Source: Chenopodium formosanum (Eukaryota > Streptophyta > Magnoliopsida > Caryophyllales > Amaranthaceae). From it: DNA of 64,000 nt. Position numbers and translations under genes: made by a program. The notes below the pieces were generated by a model that saw only the letters and a list, made by a program, of their open reading frames with translations, had not been told where the DNA came from and did not search any database. Shown here piece by piece: positions 1 through 11,267 of the stretch; the first letter of the stretch is position 1, and each line of letters starts with the position of its first letter. The stretch is from NCBI GenBank assembly GCA_024500155.1, contig CM044879.1, positions 23,492,572 through 23,556,571 of the forward strand. Reading direction: 5' to 3'.

Positions 1-2542
1 CTCATTCCACCTCTTACAAGGAAAAAGTCTCCTTTCCTCACTGGCCGATAGGCTTCAAGAAAATAAGCTGAAAAATTTAAACAAACAAGTTAAGAAATTG
101 AACTTATTGGAGAAGATATTATAGATAAATAATGTACAAGGCTCAAATATCAAAAATGTTACTTTTAGACTTGCAATATGCCATTCGTGATAAGCCCAAC
201 CTTAACATACGTCTAAAAGACAGCACAGCACCCATCAAAGACATGTTACTATCATCAATACCAATATACCATAAAACCTGTACAGTTAATTGATGATAAA
301 ATTTTGTTCTTCCAGTTCTTCACTAGATGCTTTGAGCTTTTTCATTTATAGTCAGTAAGTTGATGTTTCAGAGTGCATTTACTTGAAAACATAGACTATG
401 GCCCTCTGTCTTTGCACTCAAATCCAAAATTACTCAAATCTCTCAAACAAGATGACCAAGTAAAAAAAACAGAGGTTTGGAAATAATATTCATGTGGTTA
501 GAACTAGTATCAATATAGGAGAAATATTGCAAATAAATTGACCAAAAATATAAGGTTAAAAAAGGGAAGATTAAACAAGAGAGAAAAAAGAGAGTTCCAT
601 AAACCTTTAAGCTGATATTCCAATACATCTCAAAGACAGCTAAAATCAAGAATGCATTGTGCGCATAAAGTCTTTTTACTAATAAACTGTAGTTAATCCT
701 ATCTAGCTACTCTCTACATTTGTCCAGGTAAAAACTTGCAACCAAATGATAATATCATCACACTAATGATCAGATAGTTTCCAATGAACAGCACAAGTAA
801 TAAAAACCAATCAAAAAAGTACTCATAGCAATACTATAGAATATAATAGCATGAAACTCTGGGCAGCATTTTTGACAATGCTATAAATACACAGCTCAGC
901 TTCAGTAAATAAAACATTCAATGAAAAGAAAAGTAGCAACTCACGTTTAAGGAATGCATCAAAGAGATTTCCAGTGACACCCTCAATGGTATCATCAATA
1001 GGAAGAATATGGACACGTTTTCCATACTTCACGTCAGGGCATTGGTGCACAGAAACCACATCACCAAGTCGAACGCTTAAATTAGATCTCACGACCTTGT
1101 TCATCCTAATCTTAGGTTCTTCACATGTCTCATCAGCAAGGGCAATGCAGATTGTGTCTTTCCTTTTCTTTCCCTAGAAAATGTTCCACAAAAGAACACA
1201 AAAGTCAGACCTTAAAGTTTCATCTCTCTAAAACAACAGCAACTGCAGTACTGAATCACATTGCAATTCTTAGAGAACTTAGGCTCTCTGATCATAAAAT
1301 AGATACTTATGTAGCACAGAAGATGAGATATCAAAAACAGGAGGGAGACCAGCGGAAATTGAACGCATACGTACTATAAAAGGAACCAAAAAAAGTGATA
1401 ACTTCCGTATTTTTCTTAGGTGCATTGGAGGGGATGTCAGTACGGTGGTGAACCAGTGGCTTCTTAAGACAGCCACTCAAGAGGGGGATGGTAAGGAGAG
1501 AAAAAAGTTCTCAAAAAAAAGAAAAAAATATACCACCTTTCTTTATTGGACCTAAGTCTAATTGAACCAGTTTGAAAAGACATGGAAAGGGTAAAGGTGA
1601 TATCATCATTGAAAACTTTCCTTGTATATTCACATATTTTGCAAAATATAAATTATACTTGAGCCTAGCATTTTATCTAGATTTTGTATCAATTTGCAAT
1701 ACTTTCAAAAACACCAAGCATCTATTGCAAACACAAATTCATTGCATCAGCAGCCGAGAGGCTACAAGGGTTACTCTGACTTAGGGCAAGCCAATCAATC
1801 AAGTCTCTACTAACCCTAAAAATTCAATATGCAAAATTTACGCACTATAGATGAAACCCAGAACCCACCACCTTTTCAACGATCAGTACCCAAACCATTG
1901 AATAATTGCAACCAAAAAAAGATAAATTTTTCTTCCAAAAATCCTAGATTTATCACCATTCTCCTCCATCAAATTATATCAGATTTATCACCAGTAACAA
2001 CAGCATAATCGTACAAAGAAATTCCAATTACTAGACAAACCAACTACGAAAGTCGCAAACACAAATCAAAGAACCCTAAATTGGAAACCCTAATAAACTA
2101 GGAACCCTAATACCCTTTTTTTTTTTACAGAAGGAACCCTAATTACCCTAAAAACAGCATCATTCATAACAATAACAAGAATATACCTTGAGTAAAACAG
2201 TATCACCGCGAAAGAGCTGAAGCTTTTCCATAGTATCAGGATGCATGGCAACAACAGAATTATCATCATTGACGGCTTCATCAACAACCAATCGATTCGG
2301 CGATTTCTTGCGCTCCAGAATCGCAGTACTGTAGTCCTTTTTTACGCCCTTACTGTCAAATTCAAACAAGAAAAAAAATTTAAAAAAACCACAATTTTGA
2401 GTATAAATTCAATCTGAATCTAAAATTTACATGATTTACAAAATTGGTGAAATCAATTGTTTCAAAAAAGAGTAAAATAGAGAATAAAATCGAGATCGTT
2501 GAAGAGGTGAACTTACTCTGAGGATTCAGCGTGATCCGCCAT
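1..2542 (-). CDS. CDC48: CDC48/p97 AAA-ATPase, 5' part (exons 1-4, runs off left edge)
   Basis: Cell division cycle protein 48 is the hexameric AAA+ segregase that extracts ubiquitinated proteins from membranes and complexes (ERAD, cytokinesis, chromatin). Four minus-strand exons can be assembled with GT-AG borders: 2542-2517 (ATG plus eight codons, MADHAESS), 2352-2187 (contains STAILERKKSPNRLVVDEAV), 1173-945 (GKKRKDT, then MNKVVRSNLSVRLGDVVSVH and GVTGNLFDAFLK) and 67-1 (PYFLEAYRPVRKGD, incomplete). Phases fit: 192 nt, then 229 nt, with the split proline codon completed by exon 4. Together they give about 162 residues covering the N-terminal substrate/cofactor-binding domain; both ATPase domains lie beyond the window. 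The motif match to plant CDC48 is near-verbatim and no stop or frameshift is seen. Introns are 877, 1013 and 164 bp. The start is the first ATG after a pyrimidine-rich leader and matches the family N-terminus. Confidence 0.95.
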
Positions 2543-2642
2543 AGCTTGATTGTTGAGTTGAAGCAGAAAAGTTTGGAAGAATTGAGGAGAGAGGAGAGAG
2601 AATCGAGGAGTATGAGAAAATTGGAAGAATTGAGGTCAGATC

Positions 2643-2651
2643 TATATTTAA
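2643..2651 (-). promoter_or_regulatory. Possible TATA box of CDC48
   Basis: On the minus strand a TTAAATATA-type stretch lies about 100 bp before the CDC48 ATG. It is followed by a purine/pyrimidine-rich stretch typical of plant 5' UTRs. Position and composition fit a core promoter, but many AT-rich sites would also fit. Confidence 0.3.
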
Positions 2652-2780
2652 ACTAAAATCAAGCACTTTGGGCCTTATAAAGCCTCGATTTTGAGGAAGT
2701 ATAGCCACACTAGGACTAGAGTACTCCTCCGTGTTTTAAAAGGTTTTGGCGACCCCTGTCCACTCCTACGTGTTTTAATA

Positions 2781-3005
2781 CTCCTTCCGTGTTTTAACAA
2801 GTATTATATTTTGACTGACATATGATTTTAGGCAATTTAATTGACTTAAATAAAATTATATTGAAAAATCATGATAGGAGAAAGATATAATATATTAGTG
2901 TAGTTTTTTGCAAAAACAAAATGTAAACACTTATTATAATACGGCTGGATTTTAAAAACACGGCTAGATTTGGTAAGTGTAACATTTATTAAAACACGGA
3001 GGGAG
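2781..3005. mobile_element. Stowaway-like MITE (225 bp, TA target site)
   Basis: The left end CTCCTTCCGTGTTTTAA is repeated in inverted form at the right end (TTAAAACACGGAGGGAG), and both ends are flanked by TA (2779-2780 and 3006-3007). Length, TA duplication and the CTCC(C/T)TCCGT start are the marks of Stowaway MITEs, non-autonomous Tc1/mariner relatives. There is no coding capacity. It sits about 240 bp upstream of the CDC48 start codon. Two further TIR-like fragments lie just left of it, at about 2724-2740 and 2762-2778. Confidence 0.8.
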
Positions 3006-3013
3006 TAAATATG

Positions 3014-3499
3014 TTTTGGATTTTTCAAATCTATGTCTTTGGGGTTTTTAAGTTTTTAGAGTGTGTTTATACTTTTTCAAAATTACAAGATGTGTCCTTT
3101 AACTTAAGGTGTTTACCTAACCGTATCACCCGACACTAACCTAACGTTATTAGTTAGTTAGGTTACTTGTTAATTATCTCACTTTGCCGTGAAATTTCAT
3201 GTCGGCTTAGAGTTATATAAAGGGACTAAAATTAAATCTTTTTCGACACCTTTTGATCTACTTTTCTTTTTCTTTTTCTAAAGAACCATTGATATGTTAA
3301 GCTTTCAGTGTACTTCTTCTTCTTTTTTCTCATCCGCTTCTTATTAGTTCTCATTTTCTTAGAATTTAATGTTAGATCATACAATGTATTAACACTTTGT
3401 AATTTTCTTAAGGTAGAGGGCACATCTTGTAATTTTGAAAAACATAGGCACACCTTTAAAACTCAACAATATCAAGGGCATAGGTTAGAAAACCCTTCT
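3014..3499. mobile_element. Short element with about 90-bp terminal inverted repeats
   Basis: The segment near 3014-3103 matches the reverse complement of about 3408-3499 over roughly 90 bp. The shared core includes TTTTTCAAAATTACAAGATG followed by a (C/T)CT...CTTAAG end. The enclosed 300 bp is AT-rich with no convincing coding sequence; the small ORFs there are chance. It is best read as a non-autonomous DNA transposon. I could not fix a target-site duplication, so the superfamily is open. Confidence 0.6.
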
Positions 3500-3932
3500 T
3501 TTTTTGTTTGGGTTTTTTCAGGGTAATTAAGGAATCGGTGACATCCGATGATTAGGAGTGAAATAGATAATCATCATGCTTGCCTATGAAAATAATAGAA
3601 ACTTCATGCATGCAATGCATTTCAGCTAGAATGCATGTAATCATCATTAAGAAATACCCGAGCTGGATAAGTACCTTATAATACCCCTAAAATTTCCTTT
3701 TTAAAAAAAGGGTAATAAAGGCGTAAATCGGTGATCGATGAGCATTTAATATACTTCCTTTTTTTGTATTAAGTTGGGAATTTATCAATGATCCACGAGT
3801 AAATCGGTGTAATAAATGTTCATTTAATATCTATTCTTTCCACATTTAGTTTCTTATATGCAACCTATAGCTTTTTCCTTTTAAAAAATACCCCTTTTAG
3901 CCCTTATTAAATTATAAACTTTGGAAATAACT
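3500..3932. other. Intergenic, nothing recognised
   Basis: AT-rich sequence between the inverted-repeat element and the large solo LTR. No ORF, RNA gene or repeat that I can support. The last five bases (TAACT, 3928-3932) are the left target-site duplication of the next element. Confidence 0.6.
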
Positions 3933-5256
3933 TGTAGACACCCATTTATGTCTCCCCAAAAAACCAAACCCAATGATGAATGCCTTTCACGTCGAACCAT
4001 AATCGAATGAGGTGAAAGTGTGGAAAGTCAAGTGTTGCGGTTTAGTTTTATTAAAAATTCTCTTCTCTCTGTTTTTGAAAACAACTCTATTTATTAAAAA
4101 TAGTCAATCCAGTTTAGTTTGGTCCATGATAAGGGTCCAACAATAGTGTAATTGGATGGGGCTCGAAAAGACCTTTCCAACGATATATTATAAGCCCAAT
4201 TCCAATGAATATTGAGGAAGTTATGGCCAAAATACTAAACTAGGCCCGGTTCATTATTTACATACGGCCCAATAATCTAGAGGAGGGCCCAATGTTAATT
4301 ATTATTCCTAAAATTATTAGGATTAATTATAATTTTCTAGAAGTCTCTAGAGGGTTCTTTTAAATTCTAATAGAGTTAGGATTAATGATTATTTTAAGAT
4401 GGATTTTTATTTGGAATAAAATATTATTATTTTATTATTATATTATTATTTTAAAATTATACGTTTTTAGCTTCTGTACGGATTCCGTAGATCAAATTTG
4501 GTTAAAGATCGAATTTCGCGTGGAAAGCGCGTGAAAGCAACTTGTAAATAGGGTCCTCGAACTCTGTTTATATTCATCAACTTGTAAATAGCAACTTGTG
4601 AAAGCGACAGAGTGTATTTCTGGCGACAACATGTAGTTTTATTCCTCATTAAATTCTGTCAATTTCCGGACTATTTTTCTTATAAATAGGGTCCTCGACC
4701 TCTGTTTATATTCATCAACTCTCATCAAGGCTTACTTGATTTCTCTTTCTCTTTCTAAACCAACTTTTTGCAAACACAATTCCGCATACACAAGATTTAG
4801 AAACATCTTGCCAAGTTCGAAGTTGCCTTCACCCTAGACGTGCAAGGTTTATAATTTTCTGAGGGTTTGGTCCCAAATCTAGTTTAAATTTTATTTAATT
4901 TGATTCTTATTTAATTCTTTAATTATGCTTTATTATTTTCATTGAAGTTTACTAACGCGTGTATTTTGTTATTAGAAAGAGGTACGAGGCATCAAAGTAT
5001 GTAATCTTATTGCTTTATTCTTGTAGAAAGTATGTTTATTATTTAATTATTCCTAGTATCATGTTAGGATGTTATTATTGCTTTCTAGTATCATGTTTAG
5101 GATGCCTCTTATTATTTCTAATATCATGTTATCATGTTAGTACCATGTTAGATTTAAAAGCTTTGATCTTTATTGTTTAGTGACATGCTAGGATTTGTTA
5201 TTAATCTTGTTAGTATCATGCCTAGGATCTTACTATTAATATTAAGCTTTATTATG

Positions 5257-7503
5257 TGACGTGGGGAAAACTAGGTCGTTGGGCTAATTCTCCCTAAGCC
5301 AAACAAAATTTATAAACACTCAACAAACCTAAATACAAGTATAGAGGTAAGTCAAGGGTCGAACCCAAAGGAACGGTAATGCCTAAGTGCTTCCAATTAT
5401 ATGCCTAAGCTAGGTCGAAGACAAGAGATAAAAGGTGACTCTAACAACTACTAAAGCGAGGAAACCAAACAAGTATAAGAGCTAGGGATTAGGATTCACT
5501 TATGATAGCAATGAACATAGCAAATTGGAATGGAAAGTTCGACTAAGTCAAGCAATGTGAGGGAAAATCAATCATGCAACCAAAAGAGCATGTCAAGCTA
5601 TTCTCCTAGAGGTCTAAATAGCGTCAACTACGATAAACTCTAGCTAGGAAACATCACAAGACACGTCAATCGTGTAAATGTAAGCCACAAATCAATGGTC
5701 CGTATCAATGTGAACTTACAATGCAATCTAGTGCAATAATCAAAGTTAGCTACTCTCTAATTAATCACACACATGCACATGATCAATCAACCAAGTTTAA
5801 TCACATCATCAACTCCATCAATTATCCCCAATTTACATCAATTCATTACATCATAAGCTTCACCAAATCCCTAACCAAACAACTACTCAAACATGATCAT
5901 CAATTCTACCAATACAAACATGAATATCCAAAATCAATTATCAAATCATAAAATTCCAATCAAATCAATCAATCAAAACAATGAATACAAGAGTAAAAGA
6001 ATTCTCTACTTCTACTTCTACTTCTACTTGTTTCTCTCTCTACCCAAAAATGGGTATTTATAAATATAAGAGTAAAAGAAAATAAAAGAGAAAAGAAAAT
6101 AAAATGGAAAAGAAAATGAATGAAAAGAAAAGAAAAGAAAGTAAAATGATTAAGAAAATTAAAAGGAAAATAAAAGAAAACTAAAATAAAAAGAAATCAA
6201 AAATAAAAGAAATAAAAAAGGAAATGGAAGGCATGAGTTGCTGCTCCTCCAAATGGGAAATGATCCCATGCTTCTCACGGCTATCATCATCAGCACGCCA
6301 TTATCAAAGCCGCACATCATCATCATACTTCATCAATCAACGGCTCAAACAAAACCCAGCTGGGTGCGGCCGCATTCGTTGAATGTGCGCCCGCACCTGC
6401 TGAGGTTCGAAGGAGCTCAATTGCGGTGGTTCAAATGGAGAAGCTACTGGGGTTGCGCTGCTGCTCGGAGAGTGGTGCGGCGGTGGCAAGTGTGAGTAAG
6501 ATTGGTTGTGGGCTGCAATTGTGGTGCGAATTGGAGGTGTAATTGCGGGTGGCGAAAGTGGTTGTTGGTAGTTGGAGGGTGCTGCTGCCCTGTTGGTTGC
6601 CGTGGTGGTTGAGTGGTGGTGTGTAACTGGAGGTGGTTGCGGCAGAGCAGGGGCTGCGGTGGCTGCTGGGGAGGTTAATTGGTGGCGTTGTGGTGGTGGT
6701 TAAATAAGGGAAGAAAGGTGGCTGGTGGTTGCGGCAGAGCAGGGCTGGTTGGTGTTTGCGTGGCTGACTAGCGTTTGAATTGGGGAAATAAGGGGGTTGC
6801 GGTGGCTGGAGAACAGGGGAAGTGAGGGCTTGGTGGCTGCGTGAGGTTGCGGGATTTGTGGCAGCAGGGGCTGCCTTGGCGGAGTTGCTGCTGCGTGAAG
6901 ATTGCTGCCATAGATTGCTGTAGCTGCTTGGAGTTGCTTCAAAGGAGTTGCGTGAGGTAATGGTGTGCGGGAATAGTGCGGGAACAGGGGAGATGGAGTG
7001 AGAGAGAGCTGTATTTCCTGCCTACTGTCAACACCATCACCATCATCACCATGATGGTGACGAAGACCCAAGTATGCAGTAGCTAGCACCAATTTGGACT
7101 TGGAACAAACACCTACAAAACACACATAAAACCGAGAAATAAAATAAAGTAAAATAAAACTAAAACCGACAAATAAAAGTAAAAGAAATAAAATGAAAAT
7201 GAAAATAAAAAAGAAAGAAAATATAATAAAATGAAAATAAAATAAAGTAAAGAAAAAGAAATGAAAATAAAATCAAATAAACTAAAATAAAATAAAACTA
7301 AATCTATAAAATCTAAAATAGAGAGAAAACAACTAAAATAACGAAAATAAAAGAAATAAAAGAGAAAATACTAGAAAACCATAGGAAGGTAGAAAAGAGA
7401 GAGAAAGCATAAAACCGAACATTTATTGAGCAAGAAAGCTATGAAAAGAGGATAAAAAGGACCTAAATACTCATCAAATGTGTGCCATTTATGACACACA
7501 TCA
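5257..7503 (-). mobile_element. Inverted solo LTR, Athila-like family 2, nested
   Basis: Begins TGACGTGGGG, ends ACACATCA, with the duplication TTATG on both sides (5252-5256, 7504-7508). Comparison with the uninterrupted copy near 19580 shows the host sequence resuming exactly after the insert. Read on the minus strand it resembles the Athila-type LTRs of this window: same start type with an inverted-repeat TGTGTCATAAATGGCACACA, and similar ends. It contains AAAATAAAA-rich tracts, a G-rich low-complexity block (about 6530-6990) and two units of the 21-bp palindrome array. No internal region remains. Confidence 0.88.
6364..6396. repeat. Two-unit GTGCG-CGCAC palindrome array
   Basis: GTGCGGCCGCAT starts at 6364 and GTGCGCCCGCAC at 6385, exactly 21 bp apart. 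This is the same motif and phase as the four-unit arrays in the Athila LTRs, here in a different LTR family. A palindromic TATTTATAAATA lies about 300 bp downstream in LTR sense (6055-6066). Confidence 0.7.
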
Positions 7504-8731
7504 TTATGCCTTATCATGATTATATTATGATTTTAATTATTATTTTTATTATGATTATTATTATTATGTTGCTTGATATTTATATTATTGTTATTGCTTG
7601 ATCACGCCTTTTATGCTTGTTAAAGGGAATTTGTACTTGAAATCACGCTTAATAAGATGATTAATAATTTAATTTAGGCTAATGTGATTTTAACTCAAGT
7701 GATCGCCAATAATAGATTTATTTGTGCATTAATATTCAACCAACATAGATTAAACAGGTTTAGGGATAATATAATTGATGGGAAGGAGAACGGTAGGTCG
7801 TTGGGCTACCACCCCACCCAATCAAACAAAATTTGTAACTTAACAAACCCCTATTTAGCGTAGTGGTAAGTCAAGGTCGAACCCAAGGGAATGGAGGTCG
7901 AATGCACGAAGCCTAAGTTAAGCTATTCCGAAGTCTAGTAGGGGTTTAAGGTAGAAACTAAGGCTAAACTAGGTGATGCAAAAGCTTATATGAAATCAAT
8001 CTAATGACACTAGGGCAATGGATCCACATGTAATTGTAATGGAAAATGGTAATTTGGGAGGTCAAACCGACTAAGTCAAGTGATATGAAGGAAGATCATC
8101 ATGTATCCAAAAGAGCATACTAAGATGGTTCACCTAGAGGTCTAACTAGCGTCAACTACGCTAAACACTACCTAGGGAACGTCACAAAGCACCTCAATCG
8201 TGAAATTGCAAGTTACTAATCAATGGTCCGTATCATAGCAAGCTCACAATGCAATCTAGTGTAATAATCAAAGATGGCCAAACCTCAATTAATCACACAC
8301 ATGCACATGAATAATCAACCAAATATAATCATATCATCAACTCCATCAATTATCCCCAAATTACACTAATCCATTATTCATACATGCTTCACCATTTCCC
8401 TAGCTAGGAAACTACTCACTAGCCATAGGAATTAAGATCAAAACTGCAACAATCATCAATTTCATCATCAACATAATTGAAATCAAAGATTAAACCAACA
8501 ATCAATCAAAATTCAATCAATAACCAAATCAATCATCAATAACATGGAAAACAAATGAAATCAACTAAAATCAAACTTGTATTGAAATCAAGAAGAAAAT
8601 CCTTACAAAACTTTGATCTAAAGATCAAATACAATGAGGAATCCTTGAGCAATCACCAAAAATCATGAGTTTCTCTCTCTAAAGTTCTTGAGTTTCTCTC
8701 TCTAAAATTCTCCCAAAACTAACTATCAAAT

Positions 8732-9151
8732 TCAATCTAAAACTTCTTTAAAATAGGTAGAAATAACTATATATACAAAGAGGAGGTCGGTAATGACGCC
8801 CAAAAATAGACCCTCGTAAGTGCGGGCGCTCGGAGGAGAGAGAATGGTGCGCACGGGACACACCCAGACTGGTGCGCCCGCACGCACCAGGTGTGCGGCC
8901 GCACCCGACCAATGTGCGGCCGCACACTCCTTTGGTGCGCCCGCACCTGGCTGGGTCCTTCCCCCTTCTTCTCTTCGTCCTAGCTCAAGCGGTGCACACA
9001 TCCTAGATGATGATGATGGAGGACAAAGTAGGCAGAAACTTTCTTGAATTTCTTGAAAAGTATAAGCCATGAAGAAGGCATATACAAAGCCTTGAAACTT
9101 GCCTCTTGGATCCACCCTTGACTTGAAGCTTCTCGCACCTTCTTTAGGCAT
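8732..9151 (-). CDS. LTR-borne ORF (139 aa), related to the LTR ORF at 35789
   Basis: Open frame inside the solo LTR. Its first 65 residues align with the ORF in the right LTR of the Athila element, sharing MPK-x2-ARSFKS, QG-x-VYAF-x-MA, QEIQ, CPPS and SR-x-CAP-x-ELG. The second half runs through the palindromic array and differs because the array is read in another frame. No known domain was recognised. Nucleotide homology of the LTRs alone could explain the match, so coding status is doubtful. Confidence 0.2.
   Translation of the reverse strand: MPKEGARSFKSRVDPRGKFQGFVYAFFMAYTFQEIQESFCLLCPPSSSSRMCAPLELGRREEGGRTQPGAGAPKECAAAHWSGAAAHLVRAGAPVWVCPVRTILSPPSARTYEGLFLGVITDLLFVYIVISTYFKEVLD
8872..8946. 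repeat. Four palindromes at exact 21-bp spacing (solo LTR copy)
   Basis: GTGCGCCCGCAC at 8872, GTGCGGCCGCAC at 8893 and 8914, GTGCGCCCGCAC at 8935. Each start is 21 bp after the last; the 9-bp spacers differ from one another and from those in the other LTR copies. A TATATATAG-like box (minus strand, 8768-8776) lies about 96 bp downstream in LTR sense. Confidence 0.9.
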
Positions 9152-9739
9152 GAAAACAATGAAAGCTCATAGAGAGGAAGCTCGGGAATTCTTGGACAAT
9201 CAATTACCACCTACAAACAAATGATAAAAAACAAGTAAAAGAGAAAAATAACAAGTAAACTAGAAAAAGCATGAAATAGAGAAACTAACTACAAAAAGCA
9301 TAAAATGAAGAAAACAAGAATAAAACTAAGGAAAACTAAAGAAAAGAGAGATAAAATGAAATAAAAATCATCCAAAAAGGAACCAAATGAGTGCCATAAA
9401 TGTCACTCATCAATAATGTTTGCATGTTAGTAAAAAAGCGCACATGAATACGAGTAGAACAAAGTAGAGGCCTATTTTATAGGGCGAACCCTTTCTTTTG
9501 TAGATTGGATTCGTACCCTCATCCCCGAACCCTGTTTGGTTCAAGACCTTATGGAGTTGACGATCTCCTGGATCGTTTAAGGGGTGTAACCTTCACCTCG
9601 TGATTGGTTTACAAGTTCCTAAAACTTGTTGGTGACTCTTTTGCTTTCTTTTCTTTCCCTATGGAACGCCACCATACTTAAATGTATGACCACAGTGGGG
9701 TTCAAGCTTGGGGTTTTAGTGCTTGAAATATTCCCTACA

Positions 9740-10497
9740 TAACTAAAACATACTGCCACCGTGATTATGGCTAAGGCTTTTTAAAGTAACACAACGGAAT
9801 TTTTAAAACCAATCAAACAATAAAATAAATAACTTAAGTTCAAAATATTTCAAATCCAGACCAAATAAAAAACTTAACTACATTTTGGAACCAATATGAC
9901 CCATAAAACCAAATATTCGGACGCAAGTAACCAAATAAAGTTACTTAAATAATCCAATACTAACTGAGAATGAATATAAGTTTATAAAATCAATAACAGA
10001 TAACTCTCGCACTCGTCCCATCATGCTTGTCATGCTTCAAGTACATGTAGCTTTCACTTTATGCTGTCACACTACTCACCATAAGATGGGTCATCGTAGT
10101 GCCAATATAAAGAATAGTGAAAGACAAACAACAAAGTTCGAATCAACATTGAGTACATATGCACGTATATATGGAATTAACACACTGACCTGATAGCTCC
10201 TAACTCCGAACTACCTAGAGAAAACCCTTGCTCTCACTAAAACCCCATGAGAAACAACTCGCTGGCGGTCGTCTCCCCTCTTCTGGTCGCCGACGAGCCT
10301 TATCTTTTGACGATCATGAGTAACTGCAATACTCCTACACCTCTAGTTGCAAGGTTTCTTGCCCGTTTATAGCTTCGGCCAACCGTAGTTCCGTAAGTTT
10401 TGAAATGAACCCTCAATTCACTATTTCTTTTCTAGTAGTTAAGTGTTCAGTCTTCTTTATATGAATTTTGTATTAGTCGTTTAGATTTTCTTGTGGA
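9740..10497. other. Intergenic, nothing recognised
   Basis: No coding signal or repeat that I can name. AT-rich, with a somewhat GC-richer patch near 10255-10330. It could be old retroelement sequence. It ends in GTGGA directly before the next LTR start. Confidence 0.5.
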
Positions 10498-11267
10498 TGT
10501 AGACACCTAAAAATGTCTCTCCAAAACCAAACCCAATGATGAAAAACCTTTCACCGCCGTTATTGGTCGGGTTGAGTATTTAATCTTTGAAATGCTTAAA
10601 TACATATTCAATTCAATACATTTCATTTTCTTAAAAAAAAAATCAATACATTTCATAAACCTACCCAACTTTTAGCCCATTTTCCAAAACCATGACTTAT
10701 TTTCCTCTTTTTGTGTCCACATCACAAAACCAAGATAAACTGATTTTTGGCCCTATAATTAAGATCCAAATATAGGTCTTGAAATAATGTTTCCAACATT
10801 ACATCATAATCCCAATTCTGATTTTAAACGAAGAAGATATGAGCAAAACACTAAAACTCGACCCAAAACCGACACTATATAACTAAAACGCCCATATCTT
10901 AAAATATACAAATTATTTTGACCTGATTCTAATTGGGTTGGAAAGTAGAATTGAAGATATTTTCCAATGATATATTATATGCCTTATTCAGAGTTACAAA
11001 TCAAAAGTTATCAAAGTTTTAAAAACTGGAAAGTACTGTGCCACGACAACCTTTGTCGTGCCACGATGCTTTATTCTTCTGCGATGCCTCATATTTAGGG
11101 TCGCATACCTCAGCTCACTCCATCATTTTCTTCTTTAAATATGAGGCTCATTCACGAGTTTTGAGGCACCAAAACACATTTTTATTTCTCTCACATTCTA
11201 AGCCTTAAACCTATTCTCCTAATTATTCTTCTTTCACTATTCCTCCCCTAAGAACTCCAATGAGTAC
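10498..11267 (+). mobile_element. LTR remnant A of the TGTAGACACC family
   Basis: Starts TGTAGACACCTAAAAATGTC. It shares the opening block (CAAACCC-x-ATGATGAA, CCTTTCACC) with the LTRs at 3933, 11268 and 18187, and a CAATGATATATTATA stretch further in. It runs about 770 bp and stops where LTR remnant B begins, without a matching CTACA end. It is therefore truncated or interrupted by B. Confidence 0.7.

Larger units (their letters stand above)
7776..9412 (-). mobile_element. Inverted solo LTR of the Athila-type family, nested
   Basis: The 1637-bp insert starts TGATGGGAAGGAG and ends CACTCATCA. It is flanked by ATAAT (7771-7775, 9413-9417). Its reverse complement matches the 1643-bp LTRs of the Athila element at 22649-37825 along its whole length, with noticeable divergence. 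It lies in the same host LTR as the insert at 5257 and in the same orientation. No internal sequence is present. Confidence 0.92.
3933..9739 (+). mobile_element. Solo LTR (TGTAGACACC family) expanded by two nested solo LTRs
   Basis: Starts TGTAGACACC, ends ATTCCCTACA, and is flanked by a perfect 5-bp duplication TAACT (3928-3932, 9740-9744). Without the two insertions at 5257-7503 and 7776-9412 it is about 1.9 kb and colinear with the uninterrupted copy at 18187-20140. It contains a TATA-like TATAAATAGGG near 4681, as in the other copy. No internal domain, PBS or coding sequence is present, so it arose by LTR-LTR recombination. A short internal duplication around 4540-4610 repeats the GGTCCTCGA...TTCATCAACTT block. 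Family: LTR retrotransposon, probably Ty3/gypsy, lineage not assigned. Confidence 0.9.

Noticed and set aside
6700..7125. 141-codon ORF on the minus strand
   Set aside because: Lies in a G/GGT-rich low-complexity part of the solo LTR; composition is His/Pro/Ala/Ser-biased with no domain and no conserved counterpart in the other LTRs.
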